NCBI GenBank assembly: GCA_018350325.1
Contig: JAEVLN010000004.1
Coordinates: forward strand, 3,410,001 to 3,474,000
DNA from: Globodera rostochiensis
Taxonomy: Eukaryota; Nematoda; Chromadorea; Rhabditida; Heteroderidae
Reading direction: 5' to 3'
Length of the DNA stretch: 64,000 nt
Shown here: in pieces, positions 1-12,864 of the stretch
How the letters are laid out: every line of letters starts with the position of its first letter
Numbering within the stretch: position 1 is the first letter of the stretch
Notes under the pieces: model-generated
Told to the model about the DNA's origin: nothing
The model's input: only the letters and a program-made list of their open reading frames with translations
Databases searched by the model: none
Program-made: the position numbers and the translations under genes

Positions 1-159
1 CTGACCCACTGCCCATTTATGCCAAATGAAACTAGGGCTGGTGGGGCCAACATTGAATTCTTTTATTTGTTAGGCTAACGGCCCAAAATTTTCCAACGAC
101 CTCTCAAGATTTGGCATAAATGACCGACACGCTTTCCCTCAAAAGGGGTCCTCTTTTAG

Positions 160-297
160 TAAGGTTCTGAATCAAATATTCCAATGCCTCAGTGAACGTC
201 GCCGCATTGCATCGGCGCTGGTGGATGCGCGAAGATCGGAGGCGGCTGAAGAGGGCAACAAAGAAGCGCCTGGACGAAGGAGGGAGAAAGATGATTA
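160..297 (+). CDS. possible terminal exon of a gene entering from the left edge
   Basis: An open frame runs from about 160 to a TAA at 295-297 and is rich in Arg, Glu and Ala (…RRRIASALVDARRSEAAEE…), ending in a basic/acidic tail. The base composition is more coding-like than the AT-rich DNA after it. No family is recognised and no start is visible, so it would be the last exon of a gene that begins outside the window. It could also be a chance frame. Confidence 0.3.
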
Positions 298-2767
298 AGC
301 CTTTCGTAAACTTTAAAAGGATTAAAATGTATTAACGGCTTAATGGCCATCTGGAGAGTCAGGCGGTTAAATTATGCATCCTTCCCAATTCCCTTGTGCT
401 CTGAGCCGTATCCTCCGCCCCTCTCGTGCAACTATTTAAGCTCAACTCAAATTCAATAAATTATCCTCTCTTCATTGGACGTCGGTTCATTTTTTTATGA
501 ACCAAGGGACTCGATTGGGGGAGTGTGGGGGGAGGGGAGGGGGGAGGACAATTTTCTTTTACTTCTTGAGAGGTGACAATGGCCCGGTGGGGGAGGTGCC
601 AACGCCTTCGACCCCATTGCTGTCGACGACAAGCTTCCTGTTCCGTGCAGTTCTGACTGAACGGAATTGTTCGATGTTGCCTGCAAGAGCAAAATGTTAT
701 GGGGCAACCTCCAAAACAAAATGGCAGTCTTATGCCAAAAAATGAGGATTATCTACCTCCGGAGATAGCTATTCTAAGTAAACATTTAATGATAAACATA
801 AACGTATTGCGATTGAATTGGGGACGTTGATCCTTCAGTGATCAACAGAACACCTAAAGCCCTCAGTTAGCTTTTCTTTTCGGGACATACCAATCAATAA
901 ACAATGCGAATTATACTTTTGCCATAAAAAATAAAATGGAACGACCTCGGCAATGACGTCAGACGTAGAGCATCCGATTGTGGAGGATGAAGCGGAGGAC
1001 TTCATCAGCGCCAAATGGAAGAGACTGTCGTCGGCGAATGGTGCTTCTTAAATGAGGGAATAATGGGTCGAGTGATGAAATGATGGGAGAGGGTGAGTAA
1101 AAACGACGAATGGGGGGGGATAGGGAAGGAACGAATAAAGATTTGTATTATCGGACGCGTAATTATTGATCAAATCGTCATCAAAAAGGTGTTGGGACGG
1201 ATGGGTGGAAGACGACATGGAATGAAAGAAAGATGGGCGATCAGCAACACAGCGATTGAGAAGCACAGAAATAACCGACCATCCCAGATCAAAGCTTTAG
1301 ATCAGTTAAATTTGCCAACCATTTTGTGCTTTCGCTAGATCTTTGTCCCGTGAATGACGGCGAACATAAAAAGCGTTTTGACTGCCGACCCCGGCACGGG
1401 CACAAAAGGACGACGAATTGTTGAAGTGGCTATGGTCGGTCCTGTCCCAACTCGTATGAAAATAGAAGTTTATCAATTAGTTAATGACACCTATAATGTG
1501 GTTGAATGACGTCATGTTCTTTGAGCACTGAAACGTTAGACACATTCTCCAACGTTCCACCAAATGTGTCATCGGTACCGCGTGTTGTTGAAAGGTTCAC
1601 GTCATTCATCCCGCTAAAATTGTTGCAATAAATCCCCTTACATATTTTAAATAAAAATGGCCAAAATATCAAGCCAATTCTTCCACGAGAAAGGACAAAA
1701 ACATAAAACTAATTGCTATCGACATCAAACCGACCACAAAAAAGAAACAAACAACCCTTTTTTTTGTTTTGTGTTTTGTCACTGGAATTATTTTTTACGC
1801 CAAATTAAGCAATAAAACTTCTTAATTAATCAATAAACTATAATCAAAGCACTAATCGCCACACCTCAACGTTCCGGATGCCAATTTTGAGCACAATGGT
1901 TGCGAGACAATTTCAGAATTGGCCGACGACGACATTTCATCTCCGCCACTGTTGCACTTTCTGCGTCGCATTTTTTTCAGATAATTCGGCAGCAGCGTCG
2001 AATTGGGCGTTGAACCTGCCAATTTGTAGATGGGCAATGCTGTGGTTGAGAAACGAGAAATGGCACTAAAAAAAGGAAAACGATTGGGTAACCGAATTCA
2101 AAAAACTAAAATCCAAAAACGCATATTCGTGTAATCGGAAGGCGCCTTGGACTAAATTTGGTAGAGGAGGAATCCAACGAAATGATGCCCCATTTTCTTT
2201 TTTTGGGCGAGCTAATGGGAAAGCGACCAAAGGAATGGGTCGATAATCAAATTCACTGAATGTTTAGGCATGAGAATCCGAAAAAGAATTGAATTAAGAA
2301 AGAAACAAATAAACTAATTCCAACCGCAACTTCCAAGGACACATTCTGGACTTAAGTAAGTCGGATTCTGTTCAATCAGCCGGAGTTTGTAGCACAAAAC
2401 GTTGGGGTTCAGGTTTAAAAGCGAAAGAAACATTCAAATTATTTGACACACCGCTCTCCGCTGGCGTTGCACTGTCGAAGAGGGTAGCCATTAAGCGCAC
2501 TTTTCTCCATTTTTTCACAATCAACGGATTCTCTCATGAACAGCAGTTCGAGCAACGATAGAGGCCGTGCCGGAAGTGATGCAGAAAGTCGTTGTCTCGG
2601 TAGACGGAAACGGGGGGCTTTTTGAGCAGAGAAAATAGAACTAGGGGAAATGGCTAAAAAACGAAATTATTAACGAAAAGCAAAAAAGCCTATAACATTT
2701 GTTGCAGATTGTGAGATTATCACCCATGAAACCCCAATTTAGGTAATCACAAATTCACCAAAAATAT
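298..2767. other. stretch without a supportable gene
   Basis: Mostly AT-rich intergenic DNA with a G-rich patch at 518-545. Two short minus-strand frames look weakly exon-like. One, near 2545-2635, reads a KKPPVSVYRDNDF-type segment ending in two cysteines. The other, near 1930-2040, is an Ala/Asn/Gln-rich frame. They may belong to the unidentified minus-strand gene to the right, but the connections could not be traced and no domain was recognised. Confidence 0.4.
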
Positions 2768-3628
2768 TTAAAAAAATAATTCACTTCGGATTTCTTCGAC
2801 GTGAATGTTCATTTCACGCTCAAATAACGTGTCTTCACTCCAGCAAAAAACCAATTCGCTAAATGCAGAAATTGGAGCAGTATAGAGATGGAAGGAGGGA
2901 TTGGTTCGATGCTTTGCAATGGAACGAGCGAAAGAGTCCACCTTAATGAGCGAAAAAAATTGTGGTTTTTGAAGAAATGGCACGTCCATTTGTTTTAACT
3001 CACAAAATTTCCATTGGATGGAATCTGATCGGACAGAGAAGACGAAGGAATTGCCATTGGAGCAATGGAAGAGGAAATTCTGACAGAAAAATATATTCGA
3101 TGATCATCAGGTCGAAAGCTGGTATAATATGATAATGGCCCTTCAAAAGACCAATCCAATGAGCAAAATTGTGTCTGGAATAGTGAAGAAAAGATATTTT
3201 ATTTGATTTGTTGACTGGCAATTCAAATTGAACATAATTTATTTGCATTTCGATTTTTTAAATGTCACCTACCTCGTCGTCCATCACAATTTCTCTTTGC
3301 CCATCACAATATATTTTGCGGAAGTTTTCGCCGGTGTTTTTTCTGGACAAAATCGGCTCGCTGGGAACGCGATGTAACACTGTGTTGGCGGTGCTTAAAA
3401 AAAGATTAAATTATTAGTAAAAAACGAAATTATAAAGCATGAGAAGAAAAGTTCACTGAAAAAGCTGCTGATATGAAGAAGAAGGCCTCGTGATGCGACA
3501 ACAAATTCTTTTGACGCAAGAACTGCCAGTCCTCGGATTTCCACAACTGTCGTTTCTAAAACTTCCACGCCGGCGTTGTCGAGCAGTGGCGGTGTCGCCG
3601 GTCGATGGCTGTAGCAGAGGAGGGGCAA
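2768..3628 (-). CDS. unidentified minus-strand multi-exon gene, partial model
   Basis: Four minus-strand segments look like exons. The first (about 3600-3430) reads …VEVLETTVVEIRGLAVLAS…. The second (about 3390-3282) ends …GQREIVMDDE before a GTAGGT donor. The third (about 3187-3005) follows a TATTCCAG acceptor and ends before GTGAGT. The last (from about 2945) follows ATTAAG and ends in a TAA at 2768-2770 after …HVEEIRSELFF. The junction between the third and last segments keeps frame across a 57-bp intron. I do not recognise the product. The first two junctions are uncertain and the start was not found. It lies tail to head behind the rga-1-like gene on the same strand. Confidence 0.4.
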
Positions 3629-4354
3629 GGCACTCGCTGAGTACGGAGAACAACCGCCGTCGCCGACCGAAGCGAATGGCGTGGTGGAAGAGGGACCAAG
3701 CGAGCAACAACATCAGTCAAAACAATTCCTAAAAGTGAATAGTTAATAAAATCAGGGTTCTCAAAAAATCCGCTTCTCCAAAAGTCAATAATTTTTTCAA
3801 TATGATAAAAATCCATGTAATTATCACCCACCAATATCCAATGTTAAAAAATTACCAATTTATTTCCACATTTACAAAAAAATAATCACGAGCGTAACCG
3901 ATTTTTAACAAAAAAGGCGAATCTATGTACGCTGAATACATGGACACATCAAGCACTTTCTGCTGAACGGCATGGCATTGAATATTTTACCTTGCCCATG
4001 CCACGCACAAACGCTAGCTTAGTTTTGGAACGTCGTTCTCTCTTCTCTTTTGGCTTTGCGTGCGTACTCCTTCCCCTTCTCTATTCCCCTTGCTATTTGA
4101 GAAGAATTAGAGATATGGATTCTTTCATTTTGTTTGCACTTTTTTAACGCTTTGAAAAGTGCTCTCTTTCGCCTTTTTGTATTTATCTCTATATTATCTT
4201 CTTTTGGTGTTCTTGAAAGCAAAAGCTAAGCAACAAAAAACTGCCACACCATTTTTTAAAACATTTTCAAAAGCTGCGAACGGCTAAAAAATGGCAAATA
4301 ACGCTTCTTCGATTGCTTTAAGATCTTTTTATTTGCTTAATGTCAAACATCCAA

Positions 4355-6626
4355 TTAATAATTATCTACAAAAATTTCGTCAAAATTCTTTATCAAAGAG
4401 TAGCAAAAGCTATTCAAATTATTCAGTTGGACCATCGGAACCTAAACAAAAAAATTATTCATCTCTCATAAGCATGACTGTTTTCACCTGTTGATCGGTT
4501 GGCCATGTCAAATTTGGACCAAAAACAACGCTAAGATTGTTGGCATCCATCAAATTCTGCTGACTGTGCTCCGCCACCTTCGCGAGGAATTCAACAATTT
4601 TTTGCAAAAGCAAATAATTCTCCAATGGCAATTTTTGGACCAATATGCGTATTTCCACGAGGCGATTGGTCCTTTCAACTCCTTAAATCTTACTGTAATA
4701 TATATCAGTGCTTTCAGATCTGGGGTTTGGCCTCATTTGATGGATTTTTAGACATTGATGAGTTTAAATTGAGGTTTTTGTGGGTTTCATGATTTTGGTG
4801 ACCTTTTTGGCGTTAATAAAACGTTTTAAAATTTTTTGGCGGCGCCCATTGTTACCGACGAATCTCTGCAAAAAGATAAAAGGTTTTTGAAAATGTTATC
4901 TGGAACCCGCGTAAATATGCCAACGATAGGTTGAGGTTGCTGCCCAACCCGTCTTCACCATTCAGGAGGGCGAGTTCTGGGTACAATTTGTTTGTGATCA
5001 GCGGCTCTCCGAGAGAACGAAGAAATGTTTTAAGCAAAGCAGCGGCATGAATAACGCCGCTTTGCACGTCAGAATTAAACATCGGGTCGTTGATAAAGTC
5101 AATTGATTCACCTTTAAGAATTTTTTGTTATTGATTTTTAAGGGATATTAAGTCCATCGTTAGTATCTCTTAGTTTCTTTTCGATTGAAAGGGAATTAAA
5201 TGTAAAACGCCAACACTAACCCATGTTTATTCGATGCTGCAATGTTTTGATATTGGCCACAGGAGCCGATCGTCGGAAAATGCCTTCCATTTTGAGTCCG
5301 TAAGTGCAAAGAAAAGTGATCAGCTCCAACACAATCGGCGGCAAATCCGAATTCGGATGGTGATCCAAAATGCTATTGTAAAAACGCATTTATTTTGATT
5401 TGTTTTTTCCCTTATGCGTTACAATTTCAATGAGACATTGAACTGTTGGGTTGGGCGTGGGGGTTGGCTTTGGGCGGCTGTCGCGCTGTCATCAAGTGCC
5501 GAGTTTGGAGTTTTAGAACGCATCGAACGATCGTATCTAAAGTAGGCATTATTTGGTAGCTTTCCAAGGTTTAAATCGGGGTTTGCAACAAAAAATTTTT
5601 TGACGTAGGTATACTTTTTTCGATAGCAACCCTGGTTTAAAAACTGACTAATTCATCAGTACCATCCGTGTGGTTTTAGAATCAACAAATGGACGACCAA
5701 AAAGATTTTCTTTATTTTTATATTTCACCTGATGATTGGCTCTGGCAGGTTGAGACTGTCAGTGGAAATAATGGAATTCAGCTCGTCAAGCCCATTCACA
5801 TAATGCATTTTCTGTTCGAATTTAAGTGAAATCAATGGCTGGAAAAGCGTCCATAAGAATCGAATGAACCGGGTCGGATGGACAAGATACAAAGCCTTAA
5901 CAAACTTTAAATTTCTATTTTTCGATGGAAATTACCTTCAGATTTTTTTTGTATCTGAAATGAAAAGTTTACAAATTCAAATTGAATGCGGAACGGTCTC
6001 ACCTTCGATCCAGCAGTTGATATGCTTGAATGAGCCATTTCAGTGACGGTTTGTTGTTGGAACGGAGCCCGTAATGGAAATAAATGATGGTATAGTCGCA
6101 ATCAACAATTTTGTCGAGCGTGAATTGAATAAATCTGTTAATTAAAAAATTAATAGTTTTTAGCTCAAAATCAAACCGAAGAAATTTGTAATGGTCAAAA
6201 CTTTTGTTGGAAGGCAATCGATACGCATAAAAAACGACGACGGGCCTAAAAAATTCGATTCTTGTCAAAATACATAGTTATAAGCACCTCCCAGCCAAAT
6301 CACCATCTGCGAACACGTCAATGATTTCACCGCTAGAAATGTCGCCAAAATCCTCTCCAAACGGATCGTCCTGCTGAGTCGTGCCCAATTCACTTTCGAA
6401 ATTGTCCCTCTCCAAAAATGATTTTGTCATGTCAACAGCAGAAGCATTTTTCAGTGAATGAACGTCAGCTAAATTTTTAGATCAAATGTTTAGAAATAAA
6501 AAACACACAGTTTAGATCATCTGGCGTGAGCAAATCGTCGTCTACAAAACAATCGTCCACAACAAAATCGTTGTTGTTGCTGCTATTTGTCGGCTCGGCT
6601 TCTTTACATTGCGTTGAAGAATCCAT
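4355..6626 (-). CDS. rga-1: Rho GTPase-activating protein, p50RhoGAP/ARHGAP1 type (BCH + RhoGAP)
   Basis: The product would switch off Rho-family GTPases in the cytoplasm or at membranes. The ATG at 6626 begins an acidic low-complexity N-terminus (MDSSTQCKEAEPTNSS). A CRAL-TRIO-like BCH domain follows, with exons at about 6250-6170, 6135-6004 and 5903-5728 reading VVFYAYRLPSN, FTLDKIVDCDYTIIYFHYGL, KALYLVHPTRF and QPLISLKFEQKMHYVNGL. These match ARHGAP1 in order. The RhoGAP domain carries the catalytic arginine finger in EGIFRRSAP (about 5270), then LLKTFLRSLGEPL (about 5020), LPLENYLLLQKIV and ANNLSVVFGPNLTWP (about 4510). The last exon, after TTGTTTAG at about 4442, reads NNLNSFCYSLIKNFDEIF and stops at 4355-4357, the normal end of the family. 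There are about nine exons with short introns. The gene is divergent from mesd over about 270 bp. Confidence 0.85.
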
Positions 6627-6893
6627 AACGGACCTTCACAAAAAAGGGATTAATTTTTACGCTCTCTTACAAAAGTTTTTGTTTTAAGTTTTAATCGAAT
6701 TTTTGAAATTTTCTTGCCAAAATGAATTTTTTGAAAAATTTTTCTTGCCAAGAAATTTTTTTATAAAACTTTAATAAAATTTCTTGCTTTTTTAGGCGCC
6801 TTTTTGCAGTTTGATTTGTATTTTTTATGGTTAAAAATTGACAAAAATGTAATGGGTTAAAGGCATTTTTATTTCTGAACCCGTCTCGCCTTA
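6627..6893. promoter_or_regulatory. shared intergenic region between divergent rga-1-like and mesd genes
   Basis: About 267 bp of very AT-rich DNA separates the two divergent start codons, so any promoters for both genes must lie here or be replaced by trans-splicing. T-runs and repeated TTTCTTGCCAA motifs (about 6710-6790) are seen. No specific transcription-factor site is claimed. Confidence 0.4.
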
Positions 6894-7531
6894 ATGGTTC
6901 GGCCGTTCACCTTTTTGTTTTTGCTTCTATTAACGACAACATTTGTTTCTCCAAATAAACGTAAAGACATTCGTGATTACACTGACGCGGACATTGAAAA
7001 GCTGTATGACCAATGGGAAGCATCTGACGAGGACGAACTTGCGGAGGATGAGAAACCACCCTACCAACAAAAAGGGCCGCAACTTGACCTTGAATCACTT
7101 CGACAAAAAGTTTTTTTCAATTTCTAATTTATTTTAGTTAATTTCCAAGGTTGATTCACCGGATGAGCTCATAAAACTGACAAAAAGGGGCCAAACTGTG
7201 ATGATGTTTGTGTCTGTGAAAGATCAAAAAGCGGTGGGCAAAACGAGCAGAGATTTCACCGATAAAACTTCTTCTCTATGGCTGTCGAACTTCCACAACA
7301 ATCACATCGATGCAAAAGTATTCATTGTCGCGGATGACCGCGTTCTTTATATGTTTTCAGGTAGAAATTATTTGGAATAAAAATTTAATTCGATTTTTTT
7401 CATCAGAGGGTTCACAAGCTTGGGATGCACGCGACTTTTTGCTCTTGCAACCAGAATGCGTTGAAGTTGTATTGGAGGGGAAAACAATTGCTGGCAAAGG
7501 AGCAGTGGAGCAAAAACACGAGGAACTTTGA
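6894..7531 (+). CDS. mesd (bmy-1-like): MESD, endoplasmic-reticulum chaperone for LRP/LDL-receptor family
   Basis: MESD helps the beta-propeller/EGF modules of LDL-receptor-family proteins fold in the endoplasmic reticulum, and so supports Wnt and lipoprotein receptors. Three exons (6894-7109, 7138-7360, 7407-7531) join in frame to 187 aa. They encode a signal peptide (MVRPFTFLFLLLLTTTFVSP) and the family's opening KDIRDYTDADIEKLYDQWEA. An acidic stretch comes next, then the core VMMFVSVKDQKAVGKTSRD, SSLWLSNFHNNHIDAKVFIV and WDARDFLLLQPECVEVV. The C-terminus is HEEL, a plausible variant of the KDEL-type retrieval signal. Length and order fit the family. sec-6 starts 218 bp downstream on the same strand, close enough for a nematode operon. 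Confidence 0.9.
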
Positions 7532-7748
7532 TTGGCCCACAATTTATTTATTTATGCCCATTCACTTAGAAGCATTTGACTTTCATAATGATGTTAACGT
7601 GGTTTTTGATCAATGATTAAATATTTATTATTTAACGGGTTTTCTCATCAATTAAAATTGTGTCCTTTCATAAAGAAGATTAGGTATCTATTTTATGACA
7701 TTTGCCTATTTTCTTTGCTGGGCAGGTTCTCATAAATCAGTTATCTAA

Positions 7749-10700
7749 ATGGATGCTCATCAGCAGAACGGAGTCGAAGACTCAGCAGTTTCGCAGATTG
7801 CATCGATGTTTCAACGACCTTCTCAATTGGAAAAGATTGACGAGCTGCTCAAAAAGGCTGAGAGGAAAAAGGTGCTTTTTCAGTTCAGGGAATGACAAAT
7901 TTAAAGAACGAAGACAAACAATACACTCAAAAATATATTTTTAAATTTTGGGCTGCCGTTGAGGCAATGCTGAGGACGGGCGTCCAATCGCAGTTGGAAG
8001 GCATTCGCTTGGCAATTTCGCATCTGCAGGTTGTCGGAGAGGAGGTTAAGCACATCGACAAAAGGCAATTTTTGGATTTTAACATATTACTTTTTTTCCT
8101 CTTTTAAAATTGGAAAATTTGAGGCGTTGTAGGATTGCCTCGGATGCTGCCAATTCCGTTAAAAGTTTTTTGTTTTCAAAATTTCTTCAAACGGTCAAAG
8201 TCGGCATTTTTGGATGTTTTAGTGAGTAACTTTCTCAAATTCAGCATGCAGGAGATCTTCGCCCGGCTGCAATCCATCCCATCCGCGCGAATCAAATTGA
8301 AAGAATTGAGCAAGGCGAACAGTCAGCACAGCCAATACGCAATTGCAATGGACAACATCAAACACATTTGCAACTTGGCCGACACCAACGAAAAGACGCA
8401 CGAGTCAGCCTTTTTTTACGATCAGAAAATAGAATTTTTGATCATTATTTTAGTTTTATACTCGATGGAAAGCTGTTGCTTGCGCACAAAAATGTGATGG
8501 AGTTGGAAAATGCCAGGGACGATTTGATGTTCGAAGTGCACAAATTGAATTCAGAACGCAGAGAGTACGATAAAAATGTGCGTTTTTTACAAAACGATTT
8601 TTTCACATCCTACTATTTTTGCTGACTTACACTCCCCCCCCTTTCTCCTCCCAATTTAGCTGCTCAAAACCTATTTCTCTGATGTGGACAAACTTGTCGA
8701 TGCCTTGGGCAAGCAGATTTGGTATATTTGTTCACGAGCTTTGGAAGCAGTGCAAGGCAACGACAGCGCGCTACAGCAGTTGGTGTCAGCATTGAGGATC
8801 ATTGAACGAGAAGAGCGGTACTTTACTGAAGAGAGATTTCTAATAATGTGGCTATTCAAAGCTAATAAAATTTAAAAATGCGTAACATTTTATTTCTTAA
8901 AGATTTTATAAATTCTATATAAAGTAAAATCAAAAACATAAACAAAAAATCTTAATATAGACAGAATTGAGTAATTTTTAACTGAAAAATTGGGACTTTT
9001 TTTTTTAAAAGAACAGAATTGACACTTATTACCTGGATCAACGGCTTATGTCCAACAATTTTATGCCACCGGGACGGCCAAGGCAATGGCGGCAGCGTTT
9101 GTTCGAAGTGTTGCTGAAGAATGTGCACGACCGGCTGGAGGGTAACCAATTGGAAGACAAAGCCATCAATCGCCAGTGGTTGGCGAGGTGATGGTACCGA
9201 TTTCCATGAAAATAATTTATAGTATTTATTTTCTTCACTTTCCCAGGTATTTGGAGGCGTGCCGCCGACGGGTTGTGGATGACCTGAGGCTAGTCAAAAC
9301 GTCGCTTTCCGCCTGTTTTCCTCCCGAGTACAACATTTACGACCGCTACATCAAATATTACCATGACAGCATATCGCTTCATGTAAATTTTTGTTATTTT
9401 TTTTAAATTTGTTTTTAGATCAAGAAATTGGCTTCCGATGCACTTGAGAAGAACGAGCTTGTCCAGTTGCTCAGTTGGATCCAAAGTTATACGTAAGTTC
9501 ATTCAAAGCCATTTACTTTATAAAGATTTTAATTCATTTTACAATTCAGTGGTGAACAAATGTTGGGCCATCCCAAATTGGGCATTCAAGCGCAAGCGCT
9601 GCTCCAAGAGTTTCCGCTGTTGCCCAAGTCGACCACCAATCATTTGCACGACCGTTTCATAGAAATGACGCGGAGGGACATGCACGAATGGTTGGACAAG
9701 ACGCTGATGCAGGAAAAAGATGTGAACATTAAGCAAAATATTTTTGAATGAAAACCAAAATTCTTAAATTATTTTTTTTCGCTACGTTTCACATCAAATG
9801 CCGAATTTCGTTTTCTCCCCTTTAAATGTTTTGTGGGTACGATGACTTAAACTTTCACTGATTTTCTCTGTTTAGGATTGGTATAAGCAAGTGCCGCCTG
9901 AGACGGACAGCAACAAATTTTATTACACGCAATTGCCTAGCATTTTGTTTGGCATGGTCGAGGACACGGTTCGGTGGCAATTAAAAAATGAAAGATACGA
10001 AAAAATTTGTTTATATTTTCGAGTAAGCATTCTATTGATTTCATTTTTATGATTGTTTCAGGTGTCTTTATCCAAAGAAATTTCGCAAGAAATTGTCCCC
10101 CGGGCGATTGACGTTGCGGTCGACGAGTTTATAATTTTTTCGGGCAAATACAAAGAGGCGGCAACAGCGTACAAAGGCAAACACTTTGAGGACCGCTCGC
10201 ATTTCCAAAGTTATACTTCAACTAAGGTGAAAACACTGATCAAAAATTGTGCCCCAAGAAAAAAAAATGAAACTTTAAATTGGTTGGCAGATCTTATAAA
10301 ATTTATATTAGCTTGGCTTTATTTCTTCAAAAACCCATTTGAGTACAGAGCGACTGCGATAAGCGAACGATTTTCTTGATTTGATATGCAATTTTGGATC
10401 ACTGCTGAACCCTTAGAACCCAAACTCAGTTTAAAGCCCAAAATTTAAAAACCGCAGATAGCAATAGCTAACAACTTGGACATTTGTGTGGAATCAACGG
10501 ACAAACTCGAGAAGCACATTCGGCTAACGATGGAAAGCGGCGCTCTCGACGGCGCTTCCTCACCCGAGCCGTCCGGTGGCGTGTCTTCGGCACGTTCCAT
10601 CGGATTTTCAGTGATCAACCGACAGGAACTGATCGGAAAAATGGAACAGCTGAAGAAGAAATGGCAGTTCGGGATACAGTTTGCGTGGGTCATTGAATTT

Positions 10701-11980
10701 GATACATTTAAAAAAAGTCATTTATAATCAATTTTTTATTAGATTATTATGGATATCCTGTTTAGTGTAACGGCACTTATCGAGGAAGTGGTGGAGGATG
10801 TTCAAAAGCACATGGAACAATTGCTAACCAGGACCTGGTCAACCCCATTTAATTCACTCACAAATCAGCCATTTTGGCAAATTGCCTTTTAGGCTCTTGG
10901 GCTCTGCCGATCTGGACACAATTTGCATCACTTTGGCCGACTATTACCGCGATTATCGCCACCTTCGGGTTGGCACGCGCTTCACCCTGCTCAATGAGTT
11001 GCTGTTTAAGCTGATCTCCGAATTTATCATTGGTCTCGAGACCCGGTTGGTCGTAGTAAAGTATGGGTTAATTTTGCTTTCACCCCTATCCCAAACAGAC
11101 GCTTGACATTCTCAAAGTATGAGGAACGCCATTTGGCCGCCGAGCGGATCAAAGCGGACGCGAAGCGCGTGGAACAGCAATTTGCAACTTTTTTTGAGGA
11201 TCCCGACTATCCGGTGAGATAATTTGTTTTTAACTGCTTTGGGTTGGATTTGTACTAATTTGATTTGCTTTTTTGGGTAACAATTTATGGTGAGTTTTGG
11301 TTTGATAAAGAAATTCATAGCATCGAAAAAATACCGTTTAAAGATGCCGACAATTTCTGCGGTGCTTCTCGCTGTTGCGGAAGTATTGGATTTGCGCGAC
11401 AAAACACTTCTGTCATTGGAAGTTTCGACGATGATGCGCAAATTCCCCGACATTCCCGCCGAGTTTCTTACTGCACTTCTCCAAATTCGCGAGGACATCG
11501 GGCGCAGCGAAGCGAAGTGAGTACAATGGAAGGAACGAAACGTTAAAGATTTAATGAAACGCCCAAATGCATGGTTTTTTTCAGTAAGTAGCAAATGATC
11601 AAACAAATTTGTTTTGAAAAGGTTAAATCTATGATAAGCATTTCGTGGAAAACTGTCCATTTCATATGAAAAACACGAAACGAACATTTTTACGCCTAGT
11701 TCTGTTTGCTATATTTTTTTAATTTATGAAACCAAAGACGATATTCTTTTTTTTTTTTGCCTGTCACAGAAACATTGCGGAGGAGGCGTTGAACAACACG
11801 CGCTACCACTCCCGGGGGGACCCGCAGGTCCGACGGCTCTTTCAGTTGTGTAAATCGGGCGCTGGCGGCGGCGCTCGTCGTGCACTGCCCGCGTTGGAAT
11901 CAACGGTGCAGAATATGTTCGCCACCATCATAACTACTACAAAGTCTACGACGGCTTCCTCAAATTTGGGCTTTAAATGA
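7749..11980 (+). CDS. sec-6: Exocyst complex component SEC6 (EXOC3)
   Basis: SEC6 is a core exocyst subunit that tethers secretory vesicles to the plasma membrane. The ATG at 7749 opens MDAHQQNGVED, then FQRPSQLEKIDELLKKAERKK, which matches the SEC6 N-terminus. Later exons give LRTGVQSQLEGIRLAISHLQ (about 7970), the helical rod, LRIIEREERYF (about 8795), RYLEACRRRVVDDLRLVKTS (about 9245), YYTQLPSILFGMVEDTVRWQ (about 9920), GSADLDTICITLADYY (about 10895) and LEVSTMMRKFPDIPAEFLTALL (about 11420, shown in part). The stop is at about 11978-11980. Fifteen or more exons follow the order of human EXOC3. The second intron's acceptor is unclear: the conserved AAVEA residues lie before the nearest usable AG. 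Individual boundaries were not all resolved. Confidence 0.88.
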
Positions 11981-12864
11981 CGAGGGATGACGTGCGAAGA
12001 ACGACGATCCATAGTCTATTCTCGCTTCCGTTGTATGTAATTTTCTTTTTAATTAAAAAATAATAATTTATTCTGTGCAAATAATGCACATTTATGGTGT
12101 GTGTCACAAGGACATATCGGGGCGCGGGCGGGTACAAAAAAAGGGGGGGGGGAAGCCAAAGACCTATACCCCTCCTGGTACATATTGGTTACCATGTCTG
12201 AATATTTTCACCATAATTTATTTGCTTATTTTGAAGTTCATTTCTGATGTGAATTCAATGGAAAACAATTGAAAAGTTTTCTAATTCAACAGAAATGGAA
12301 AGATCGTTTTTTTTGTTTGGGCCTTTTCCAATCAGAACAATCAAAGCGTTCCGCTCATTATTTTAAGAATGATTCGAATTGCCTTTCGATTGCATCATTC
12401 TTCTATTTCTTTTTTTTCAATTCGTTGCGACTAAACATATTTAGCACCTACCTAAAATGGGCAAGAAAATCGATCAAATTTATCAATTTGTTTTTTGGAT
12501 ATAATTTTGTAGACTGTAAGCCATCCTTTTTGCTATCCATTCGTCCATACAGAGATTAATTGTAATATGGTATACTTTTTCTGTCACCGAAATGGTGCAT
12601 TCATTATTTGGGGTGGGGTGTACTTTGTACTTTCTGTTGAGCGTCTCGTCCGATAAAGTCGGGGAAACTACTCCCATCATCGCCCTGCCCGTGATCATAG
12701 GCCGGCCCTTCGTCCGTCCGTTTCGCTGCTGATATCAGCAAAAATTCATTCTTAAGGCACCCCAAACAAACTCTCAGACCATCCCATTCATTCCTCCACT
12801 TTGTTCTTTGGATTGACCGAATTGGACGCTCTGCTCCTCAAATTCTGTCATTTTTGGGCCAATT
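11981..12864. other. intergenic, sec-6 to LRRC58
   Basis: AT-rich spacer with a G-run at 12143-12152 and an AT-rich likely 3' untranslated region directly after sec-6. No coding frame in this stretch has support beyond chance. Confidence 0.5.

Noticed and set aside
11112..11687. 191-residue minus-strand frame
   Set aside because: Lies opposite conserved SEC6 exons; a shadow of the real gene.
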